Shown here: positions 57,779-64,000 of the stretch, one piece after another
Position numbering within the stretch: position 1 is the stretch's first letter
How the letters are laid out: each line of letters opens with the position of its first letter
Assembly (NCBI GenBank): GCA_963837695.1
Contig: CAWINZ010000005.1
Coordinates: 1,674,001 to 1,738,000 of the forward strand
Direction of reading: 5' to 3'
Source of the DNA: VRUE01 sp963837695
GTDB taxonomy: Bacteria; Actinomycetota; Thermoleophilia; Solirubrobacterales; 70-9
DNA length: 64,000 nucleotides
Program-made: the position numbers and the translations under genes
The notes under the pieces: generated by a model
The model's input: the letters and a program-made list of their open reading frames with translations, nothing else
What the model was told of the DNA's origin: nothing
The model's database searches: none

Positions 57779-58870
57779 ATGTCCCGATCAGCTCTCAAGC
57801 GGCTCTCAGTCGCGTTTGGTGTGTTAGTGGTGCTCGTCGTCGTGGCTGCCGGTTGTGGCGGCAGCAGTGGTGGAAGCGGCGCGACGATCGCCCTCTTACT
57901 TCCCGAAAACGAAACGCCCCGCTATGAGTCCGACGACAGGCCGGACTTCGAAAAGGCAGTCGAAGAAGAATGTCCCGACTGCAAGGTGCTCTACAACAAC
58001 GCCGGCGGCGATGCGGCGAAGCAGCAGAGCCAGGCCGAAGCTGCCTTGACCCAGGGGGCCGACGTTCTCGTCGTCGATCCGATGGACTCCAAATCGGCGG
58101 CTGCGATCGCCGAAAAGGCCCAGGCCCAGGGAGTGCCGGTGCTCAGCTACGACCGTCTGATCGAAAACGGCGAAGTCGACGCCTACGTCTCCTTCGACAA
58201 CAAAAAAGTCGGCGAACTGCAGGCCGAAACGCTCTCGAAGAAGCTCAAAGAAGACGGCAGCACGAGCGGCCCGATCATCATGATCAACGGCGACCCGGCC
58301 GATCCCAACGCGGCCCTCTTCAAAGCCGGCGCCCACAACGGGTTCGAAGCGGCCGGCGTCCAGATCGCCAAGGAATACGACACGCCCGGCTGGTCCGCCG
58401 AAAACGCCCAGCGCGAGGCGCAGCAGGCGATCACCGCGCTCGGCAGCAACGGGTTCGCCGGCATCTACGCCGCCAACGACGACACCGGCGGCGGCGCAAT
58501 CGCGGCGATGAAAGGCGCCGGGATCAACCCCTCCGAAAAGCCGGTCACCGGCCAGGATGCGACCGTCGCCGGCCTGCAGCGGATCCTCGCGGGCCAGCAG
58601 TACATGACGGTCTACAAGGAAATCGAACCGGAGGCGCAGATCAGCGCTGAAATCGCCATCGCCCTCGCCGAAGGCGAAGGTGTGCCGCAGGACAAAGTCA
58701 CCGAAGAAGTCGACAACGGCAAGACCAAGGTGCCGTCGGTCCTGCTCAAACCGATCGCCGTGACCAAAGACAACGTCAAGAGCACGGTCGTCGCCGACGG
58801 GTTCGTCACCGCATCGGAACTGTGCACCGGGCCCTACAAGCAGGCCTGCAAGGAAGCGGGGATCTCCTAG
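57779..58870 (+). CDS. Sugar ABC transporter substrate-binding lipoprotein (XylF-like)
   Basis: 363 residues with a strong Shine-Dalgarno (AAAGGAGGAG). The signal peptide ends in the lipobox VAAGC (Cys26). The mature part is a periplasmic-binding-protein type 1 fold (TIALLLPENETPRYESDDRP; VPVLSYDRLIENGEVDAYVS; GIYAANDDTGGGAIAAM), closest in style to xylose-binding XylF. It captures a pentose or similar sugar outside the cell. First gene of a three-gene operon. The 57 bases before it hold no recognisable element. Confidence 0.85.
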   Translation: MSRSALKRLSVAFGVLVVLVVVAAGCGGSSGGSGATIALLLPENETPRYESDDRPDFEKAVEEECPDCKVLYNNAGGDAAKQQSQAEAALTQGADVLVVDPMDSKSAAAIAEKAQAQGVPVLSYDRLIENGEVDAYVSFDNKKVGELQAETLSKKLKEDGSTSGPIIMINGDPADPNAALFKAGAHNGFEAAGVQIAKEYDTPGWSAENAQREAQQAITALGSNGFAGIYAANDDTGGGAIAAMKGAGINPSEKPVTGQDATVAGLQRILAGQQYMTVYKEIEPEAQISAEIAIALAEGEGVPQDKVTEEVDNGKTKVPSVLLKPIAVTKDNVKSTVVADGFVTASELCTGPYKQACKEAGIS

Positions 58871-58887
58871 AGGTCGGGAGCTGAGCG

Positions 58888-59664
58888 ATGAGCCCGAAAG
58901 ATGCTCCCCTGCTCGAGCTCGACGGAGTGAGCAAGCGATTCGGCCCGGTCCAAGCTCTGGACCGGGTCGACTTCGCCGTCGGGGCCGGCGAGGTCGTCGG
59001 CCTCGTCGGTGACAACGGCGCCGGCAAGTCGACGCTGGTCAAGACGATCGCCGGCATCCACTCCGCCGATGGCGGGCGGATCCGCTTCGACGGTCGCGAG
59101 ATCAAGGTCACGCGGCCCCAGGACGCGACCAAACTCGGCATCGCGACCGTCTACCAGGACCTCGCCCTCTGCGACAACCTCGACGTGGTCGCCAACGTCT
59201 TCCTCGGGCAGGAGGAGATCTCGTCGGGCGCCGGCGAGGTCTCGCGGCAGCTCGACGAGGCGAAGATGGAGCACCGGGCGGGGGAGTTGCTGTCGAGCCT
59301 CGCGGTGACGATCCCCAGCCTGCGCACCGAGGTCGGGACTCTCTCGGGCGGTCAGCGCCAGCAGGTCGCGGTCGCCCGCTCCCTGCTGGGCGAGCCGCGG
59401 GTCGTCCTGCTGGACGAGCCCACGGCGGCGCTCGGCGTGCCCCAGACCGAGCAGGTGCTGGAGCTGATCGGGCGCCTGCGCGAGCGCGGCCTCGGGGTCG
59501 TCGTGATCAGCCACAACCTCGCCAACGTCTTCGAGATCGCGGACCGGATCGTCGTCCTGCGCCTCGGCCGCACCGCCGGCGACTTCAATGCCGAAGAAAC
59601 CACCGAGGAGCACGTCGTCTCGGCGATCACCGGTCTCGGCGAGAACTCGGAGGAGGAGAAATGA
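58888..59664 (+). CDS. Sugar ABC transporter ATPase (single domain)
   Basis: 258 residues. Walker A is GDNGAGKST near 42, the signature LSGGQRQQ near 153, Walker B VVLLDEPTAAL near 173 and the switch His in VVISHNL near 207. XylG/RbsA-type ATPases usually carry two such domains (~500 residues). This one has one and must work as a homodimer. It overlaps the permease by 4 bases. Confidence 0.9.
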   Translation: MSPKDAPLLELDGVSKRFGPVQALDRVDFAVGAGEVVGLVGDNGAGKSTLVKTIAGIHSADGGRIRFDGREIKVTRPQDATKLGIATVYQDLALCDNLDVVANVFLGQEEISSGAGEVSRQLDEAKMEHRAGELLSSLAVTIPSLRTEVGTLSGGQRQQVAVARSLLGEPRVVLLDEPTAALGVPQTEQVLELIGRLRERGLGVVVISHNLANVFEIADRIVVLRLGRTAGDFNAEETTEEHVVSAITGLGENSEEEK

Positions 59665-60821
59665 GTGCCAACCTGCGGCGCCTCGTCCAGGGCGACCTCG
59701 CCTCAGCCCGCGTCGTCCTCGGCCTGGCTCTGATCTGGATCATCTTCCAGTCCCAAAACGACCGCTTTCTCTCCGCCGAGAACCTGACCAACCTGATGCT
59801 GCAGATCACGGCGATCGGCCTGATCTCGGTCGGCATCGTCTACGTCCTCTTGCTCGGCGAGATCGACCTCTCGGTGGGGGCCGTCAGCGGCCTCGCCGCG
59901 GGGGTGATGGCGGTCCTCAACGTCAAGCACGGCTGGAACCCCTACCTGGCGATCCTCGCGGCCATCCTGGTCGGCACCGCGATCGGCCTGCTGCAGGGCT
60001 CGCTTTTCAGCCGTTTCGTGATTCCCTCCTTCGTCGTCACCCTGGCCGGTCTACTGGCCTGGCAGGGGGCTCTGTTGCAGGTGCTCGGCTCCACCGGTTC
60101 GCTCAACATCACCGACCCCAAAATCACCGGGCTGGCGAACACCTTCTACTCCGATGCGGTGGGCTGGATCTTCTGCGCGATCGTCATCGCCGCCTACGCG
60201 GCCGTGGTCCTGCTCGGTCACCGGCGCCGGGTGGCGGCGGGTCTCGCCGGTCAAAGCGTGCCGGCGCTCCTGCTCCGCGTGGTGCTGGTCGCCGCGATCG
60301 CGATCGTCGCCGTCGTGATCCTCAACTCCGACCGCGGCGTGCCCCTCGCCCTCCTGATCCTGCTCGCCTTCGTCGTCGGGATGGAGTACGTCGTCAAGCG
60401 CACCCGTTTCGGTCGCCACGTCTACGCCGTCGGCGGCAATGCCGAGGCGGCGAGGCGAGCCGGCATCCGGGTCAACGGCGTGCGCGTGGCGGTCTTCGCG
60501 ATCTCCGGCTCGATGGCGGCGATCGGCGGCATCATGGCGGCGTCGCGCCTGCTCGCGGTCAACCAGGGCTCGGGCGGCAGCGAACTGCTGCTGCTCGCGA
60601 TCGCCGGCCCGGTGATCGCCGGAACCAGCCTCTTCGGCGGCCGCGGCTCGGTCTGGACCGCCCTGCTCGGCGCCCTCGTGATCGGCTCGATCTCGAACGG
60701 GATGGACCTCCTGGCGCTGACCTCGGCGGTCAAGTTCATGGTCACCGGCGGCGTCCTCCTGCTCGCCGTCCTTGTAGACGCAATAGCCCGCCAGCAGCGC
60801 CAGGCGGCAGGGCGCGTCTGA
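59661..60821 (+). CDS. Sugar ABC transporter permease (XylH/RbsC family)
   Basis: 386 residues with about ten to eleven hydrophobic segments. Family landmarks are LLLGEIDLSVGAVSGLAAGV near 70, GRHVYAVGGNAEAARRAGI near 253, and GGRGSVWTALLGALVIG near 320. It forms the channel for the sugar with the ATPase. The stop codon lies in the left arm of a palindrome shared with the opposing ROK gene. Confidence 0.9.
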   Translation: MSANLRRLVQGDLASARVVLGLALIWIIFQSQNDRFLSAENLTNLMLQITAIGLISVGIVYVLLLGEIDLSVGAVSGLAAGVMAVLNVKHGWNPYLAILAAILVGTAIGLLQGSLFSRFVIPSFVVTLAGLLAWQGALLQVLGSTGSLNITDPKITGLANTFYSDAVGWIFCAIVIAAYAAVVLLGHRRRVAAGLAGQSVPALLLRVVLVAAIAIVAVVILNSDRGVPLALLILLAFVVGMEYVVKRTRFGRHVYAVGGNAEAARRAGIRVNGVRVAVFAISGSMAAIGGIMAASRLLAVNQGSGGSELLLLAIAGPVIAGTSLFGGRGSVWTALLGALVIGSISNGMDLLALTSAVKFMVTGGVLLLAVLVDAIARQQRQAAGRV

Positions 60822-60869
60822 CGAAGTCCATGTTTTGCCCCTATGAGGGGTCGAACATGGACTTCGTCA
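60819..60869. repeat. Palindromic element, family B/C type, between convergent genes
   Basis: 16-base perfect arms (60819-60834, 60854-60869) with an inner GCCCC-TATGA-GGGGTC hairpin like that of family B. Each arm carries the stop codon of the gene entering it: permease on one side, ROK kinase on the other. It can work as a bidirectional terminator. Confidence 0.75.
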
Positions 60870-61826
60870 TCTATCGACCAGCAGCGAGGCGCCGATTGCG
60901 CCGCCGAGGTCGCCGAGCTCTGCGACCTGCATCCGGGGTGGGTTGTCGTCGACGAAGAGGTGCTTGTGCATCTCCGTCTGCAGGTGGTCCATGAAGCGGT
61001 CGCCGAAGCGGACGCCGAGCCCGCCGCCGAGCACGACGGCCTCGACGTCGAGCAGGTTGACCGCCGACGCGATTCCGGTTCCGAGGTAGCGGACGGCTCG
61101 GCGCAGCAGGCTCTCGGCGAGGGCGTCGCCCTCGCGCAGCGCGTGCTCCCAGACCGAACTCGTGAGCCGGTCTTTTCCGCGCTTCTCCATGATCTTGAAG
61201 ATGTCCGTTTCGACCCCCTGCGAGTGTTCGTGGCGGGCCTTCGCCTCCATCGCCGCGCGGCCGGCGTAGGCCTCCATGCAGCCGCGCCGCCCGCAAGGAC
61301 AGCGGGCGCCGTTGCGCTTGACGACCATGTGGCCGATCTCGCCTGCGGCGCCGCGGCCGAGCCAGGGTTTGCCGTCGAGGATGATGCCGCCGCCGACGCC
61401 GGTGCCCCACCAGACGCCGAGCAGCGAGCCGTGCTGCCTGCCCGCCCCGAGCGCGTGCTCGCCTTCGACCGCGACCTGGACGTCGTTGCCGATCTTGACC
61501 TTGGCGCCCAGGGTTTTCGACAGCTCTTCGCCGAGCGGGAAGCTGCCCTCCCAGCCCGGCAGGTTGCGGGCCCCGGAGACGACGCCGGTCTTGCCGTCGG
61601 CATCGCCGGGCGAGCCGACGCCGACCCCGCTGAGATCCTCGGGCTTGACGCCCGCCGCCGACGCCGCTTCGCGCAGCGCGTCCTCCATCGCGTGGGCGAC
61701 GTCTGCCGGACCGCCCGTGGTCGGGGTGGGCTGACGGGCTTCGCCCCGCACCGTCCCGTCGGCCTCGACGACGACGGTCTGGATCTTGGTGCCGCCGAGG
61801 TCTATCCCGCCGCGCAGCTCAGCCAT
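60867..61826 (-). CDS. ROK-family sugar kinase (glucokinase-like)
   Basis: 319 residues from ATG 61826. The ATP-binding motif is GIDLGGTKIQTVVV near 6, the sugar-binding region GNDVQVAVEGEH near 108, and the ROK zinc motif H...CPCGRRGCMEAYAG near 158-180, with the three Cys and His present. There is no N-terminal HTH, so this is a kinase rather than a repressor. Facing the sugar ABC operon, it may phosphorylate the imported sugar. Confidence 0.9.
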   Translation of the reverse strand: MAELRGGIDLGGTKIQTVVVEADGTVRGEARQPTPTTGGPADVAHAMEDALREAASAAGVKPEDLSGVGVGSPGDADGKTGVVSGARNLPGWEGSFPLGEELSKTLGAKVKIGNDVQVAVEGEHALGAGRQHGSLLGVWWGTGVGGGIILDGKPWLGRGAAGEIGHMVVKRNGARCPCGRRGCMEAYAGRAAMEAKARHEHSQGVETDIFKIMEKRGKDRLTSSVWEHALREGDALAESLLRRAVRYLGTGIASAVNLLDVEAVVLGGGLGVRFGDRFMDHLQTEMHKHLFVDDNPPRMQVAELGDLGGAIGASLLVDR

Positions 61827-61828
61827 GG

Positions 61829-62320
61829 TCAGGCGCCGTCCGGGCCGCCGCCGCTGAGCACGCCGATCAGCTCCTGGCTGAGCGGGTCGTCCTTGACCCC
61901 GACCCCGACCAGGGTCGCATTCCCGCCCTCGCCGGGCGGCTCGATCGTCAGCGCGGTCATTCCCGACTTCATCTCGGTGGAGAGCTTCAGCCCGGCGCGG
62001 TCCCAGACGGCTGCCTCCTCCTTGATCCTGTAGTTGCGGCCCTTGAAGCCGAAATTGAAGGCGTAGAGCTTGTCGGGGGTGACCGCCAGCATCACCCGCT
62101 CCGGCAGTCCGCCCGCCTTCTTCTTGTTGAAGAGCTTGATCCCGGCGTAGACGAGTCCGCCGAGCTGCGCCTTTGAGGCGGCCGTGGTCGCCGCCGCGCC
62201 GCCGCGCCGGAACCCGGCGGCGGAGAGCACCTCTTCGCCGTTGACGTGCGGCGCGACCAGATCGCGGTACTTCTGCCGCCACTCGACGACCTGGTCCGGA
62301 GTCATTTCGAACATCCCCAT
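61829..62320 (-). CDS. Hypothetical protein with PH-like C-terminal domain
   Basis: 163 residues. An N-terminal helix with EMTPDQVVEWRQKYRDLVAP is followed by a Gly/Ala linker and a beta-rich domain (LPERVMLAVTPDKLYAFNFG; LKLSTEMKSGMTALTIEPPG) resembling bacterial PH-like folds. There is no signal peptide. The gene is two bases upstream of the ROK kinase start, so the two share a transcript. Function unknown. Confidence 0.6.
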   Translation of the reverse strand: MGMFEMTPDQVVEWRQKYRDLVAPHVNGEEVLSAAGFRRGGAAATTAASKAQLGGLVYAGIKLFNKKKAGGLPERVMLAVTPDKLYAFNFGFKGRNYRIKEEAAVWDRAGLKLSTEMKSGMTALTIEPPGEGGNATLVGVGVKDDPLSQELIGVLSGGGPDGA

Positions 62321-62388
62321 CGCGCGCCTCCTCCTTTGGCCGGATTGCGAGCCGACCTTACTGCCGGGGGCTCTGGAAAGCTAGGTGC

Positions 62389-62976
62389 GTGGACGAGCAG
62401 CGCGGTTGGCGGGTCTGGTGGCGAAAGCGGCGCTGGTATGAGCGCAACGGGCGCCCCTTGCGGCGCTGGCGGCTGGCCCGGCACGCCGCGCGGGGTGGCT
62501 TCTTCATCCGCCGGCCGGTCGAGGGCGAGCTGCTCGAGGCCCTCGACGAGGGTCGCCTACGGATCGGCGAGGGGACGCTGCTCGAGCCGGGCTGCTGGCT
62601 GACCCTCGCTCCCGGGGCCCGGATCGAGATCGGCGCCGGCTGCTTTCTCAACCGCAACACGATGCTCGCCGCGTACGAGCTGATCGAGATCGGCGACCAC
62701 ACGATGTTCGCCAACGGCTGCTTCGTCGGCGACGCCGAGCACCGCTTCGACGATCCCGAGACGCCGATCACCTGGCAGGGCTTCACCAGCAAGGGGCCCG
62801 TCAGGATCGGCGCCAACTGCTGGTTCGGGGTCAACTGCGCGGTCACGAGCGGGGTCACGATCGGCGATCGCTGCGTGATCGGCGCAAACTCCGTGGTCAC
62901 GCAGGACCTGCCCCCGGGGTCGATCGCGGCGGGCGCCCCGGCGCGTGTGATCAAGGCCATTGAGTTCGACCGCTGA
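62389..62976 (+). CDS. Left-handed beta-helix acyltransferase (hexapeptide repeat)
   Basis: 195 residues from GTG 62389. A basic N-terminus is followed by hexapeptide repeats (IGEGTLLEPG; IEIGAGCFLNRNTM; VRIGANCWFGVNCAVTSGVT; VIGANSVVTQ) ending in a typical AAGAPARVIK. Such enzymes acetylate sugars or amino groups using acetyl-CoA, usually as trimers. The His expected for catalysis may be in GDAEHRF. Its 3' end contains the panC promoter. Confidence 0.85.
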   Translation: MDEQRGWRVWWRKRRWYERNGRPLRRWRLARHAARGGFFIRRPVEGELLEALDEGRLRIGEGTLLEPGCWLTLAPGARIEIGAGCFLNRNTMLAAYELIEIGDHTMFANGCFVGDAEHRFDDPETPITWQGFTSKGPVRIGANCWFGVNCAVTSGVTIGDRCVIGANSVVTQDLPPGSIAAGAPARVIKAIEFDR

Positions 62977-62987
62977 GTGCCTATACT
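62960..62987 (+). promoter_or_regulatory. panC promoter
   Basis: -35 TTGAGT (62960-62965), 16 bases, -10 TATACT (62982-62987). Expected transcription start near 62994, 23 bases before ATG 63017. It overlaps the end of the acyltransferase gene and argues against any earlier panC start. Confidence 0.6.
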
Positions 62988-63016
62988 CGGAGGTCGGCCG
63001 TGACCCCCTCAAGGGC

Positions 63017-63979
63017 ATGGACCTACCCATGAACCTCGCATTGACTGAGCCGCTGCAGGCACGCGCAGGCGTGAAGTTCGTCCGCCGCAAGGACGAGCTG
63101 CGGGCCCTGCTTGCCTCCGCGCGGGCGGAAGGCCGCTCGATCGGCCTGGTGCCGACGATGGGCTACCTGCACGAGGGCCATCTCTCGCTGCTGCGCGCCG
63201 CCCGCGCCGCGAGCGACCTGGTCGTGATGAGCCTCTTCGTCAACCCGACCCAGTTCGGCCCCGACGAGGACCTCGACCGCTACCCGCGCGACGAGGCCCG
63301 CGACGCCGAGCTGGCCGGCGAGACCGGCGTCGACCTGGTCTACGCGCCGCCGGTGGAGGAGGTCTACCCGGACGGCTTCTCGACCAGCGTCGAGGTGAGC
63401 GGGCTGACCGAGGTTCTCTGCGGCGACCCCTCACGTCGCGGCCGCGGGCACTTCCGCGGCGTCACCACCGTTGTCGCCAAGCTCTTCAACACCGTCGGGC
63501 CCGACGTCGCCTACTTCGGCCAGAAGGACGCCCAGCAGGTGGCGGCGATCCGCCGCATGGTGCGCGACCTCGACATCCGGGTGCGGATCGAGACATTGCC
63601 GATCGTGCGCGAGGCCGACGGTCTGGCGATGAGCTCGCGCAACGCCTACCTCTCCGGCGAGGATCGCGAGCGGGCGACGGCGCTCTCGCGGGCCCTGCGC
63701 GAGGTCGAGCGCGTCGCCGGCGTCGATTCGCTCGCCGCGGCGCTCGCCGCGGGCCGTAGCGAGCTGGACGCGGCGGGAGTCGAGCCCGAGTACCTCGAGG
63801 CCCGCGACGCAGAGAACTTGCAGCCGGTGGCCGATCTGGATGGCCGTCCGGTGTTGGTGGCGGTAGCCGCGCAGTTCAACGGCGCCCGCCTAATAGACAA
63901 CGTAGAACTTCTCCCCGATGGGCCGATTTCCGGCCATATAGGCCGGAAATCGGCCCATCGGCCTGAAAAGGAGGCCTGA
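63017..63979 (+). CDS. panC: Pantothenate synthetase, C-terminus made by a palindromic element
   Basis: 320 residues from ATG 63017 (an in-frame ATG at 63029 is also possible). The HIGH-like motif is VPTMGYLHEGHLSLL near 46, with NPTQFGPDEDLDRYPR, YFGQKDAQQ and the KMSKS-like MSSRNAYLS near 202. PanC joins pantoate and beta-alanine. The normal end RLIDNVEL is followed by DGPISGHIGRKSAHRPEKEA, most of it translated from a palindrome. Overlaps panD by one base. Confidence 0.95.
   Translation: MDLPMNLALTEPLQARAGVKFVRRKDELRALLASARAEGRSIGLVPTMGYLHEGHLSLLRAARAASDLVVMSLFVNPTQFGPDEDLDRYPRDEARDAELAGETGVDLVYAPPVEEVYPDGFSTSVEVSGLTEVLCGDPSRRGRGHFRGVTTVVAKLFNTVGPDVAYFGQKDAQQVAAIRRMVRDLDIRVRIETLPIVREADGLAMSSRNAYLSGEDRERATALSRALREVERVAGVDSLAAALAAGRSELDAAGVEPEYLEARDAENLQPVADLDGRPVLVAVAAQFNGARLIDNVELLPDGPISGHIGRKSAHRPEKEA
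63915..63961. repeat. Palindromic element, family A, copy 3 (end of panC)
   Basis: Perfect 21-base arms (63915-63935, 63941-63961) around ATATA. The sequence GATGGGCCGATT...CCGG is shared with the element in the P450 gene, and the peptide DGPISGHIGRKSAHR matches DGPIPGHIDRESAHR there. Confidence 0.85.
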
Positions 63980-64000
63980 TGCAGAGACAGATGCTCAAGT
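63979..64000 (+). CDS. panD: Aspartate 1-decarboxylase, first codons only
   Basis: ATG 63979 after AGGAGG at ideal spacing, overlapping the panC stop (TGATG). The seven visible codons (MQRQMLK) match the PanD start M-x-R-x-MLK. PanD makes beta-alanine, the second substrate of PanC. The gene is cut by the window edge. Confidence 0.7.

Overview
The window is about 70% GC. It has densely packed overlapping genes, GTG and TTG starts, a meso-DAP-type MurE, actinobacterial GAAC-N4-GTTC SOS boxes, an actinobacterial-style MraZ box, and secreted proteins of a kind common in Thermoleophilia. It most likely comes from an actinobacterium of the Solirubrobacterales/Thermoleophilia. That placement is an inference from style; no 16S gene is present.

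Layout. 1-2.2 kb: phosphoesterase fragment, hydrolase, a LAGLIDADG homing-endonuclease-like gene directly behind tRNA-Leu(CAG), and tRNA-Glu(CTC). 2.2-11 kb: accessory DNA. The 3' half of tRNA-Glu is repeated twice more (3339, 5848), as left by tRNA-targeting integrative elements, but no integrase gene remains. The region carries a PIN toxin pair, a small Cys-x-x-Cys protein present as one intact and one frameshifted copy, two overlapping PD-(D/E)XK nuclease-like genes and a RES/Xre toxin-antitoxin pair. 11.2-13.3 kb: a SnoaL-like protein and a PQQ-propeller lipoprotein with its own promoter. 13.3-21.7 kb: seven overlapping genes on the minus strand (ArgRS-like, PabAB, GNAT, HDAC-like amidohydrolase, chorismate mutase, P450, FAD monooxygenase) directly behind an atypical tRNA-Thr. 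This looks like a natural-product operon based on 4-amino-4-deoxychorismate. 21.8-25.7 kb: small regulators, an epimerase, a TPR protein, a secreted protease and a surface protein.

25.8-32.3 kb: a cobalamin riboswitch heads five coupled genes: two secreted DUF4430-like proteins, EcfT, a fused EcfA-EcfA' ATPase, and an ECF S component fused to an extracellular prenyltransferase/squalene-cyclase-type repeat domain. The DUF4430 beta domain and the alpha/alpha barrel are the two halves of animal transcobalamin and intrinsic factor, so this reads as a split, membrane-tethered bacterial counterpart for vitamin B12 uptake.

32.3-46.3 kb: nitroreductase, GlpD, a degenerate Rho-like protein, an SOS-box-controlled DUF222/HNH gene, hydrolase and small hypothetical genes, a PHP phosphatase, a PfkB kinase, DUF192, and a two-component pair running into a minimal Tad secretion locus. 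46.4-54.1 kb: the dcw division/cell-wall cluster mraZ-rsmH-ftsL-ftsI-murE-murF-mraY, which stops at a VapBC module where murD would be expected. 54.8-64 kb: SOS-controlled uvrA, a xylose-type sugar ABC operon facing a ROK kinase, an acyltransferase, panC and the first bases of panD.

A second layer runs through the window: families of palindromic elements of roughly 40-130 bp. They occur between genes (23168, 46992, 50169, 60819) and, in frame, inside coding sequences (P450, EcfA twice, murE, murF, the end of panC). The closest known parallel is the Rickettsia palindromic elements.
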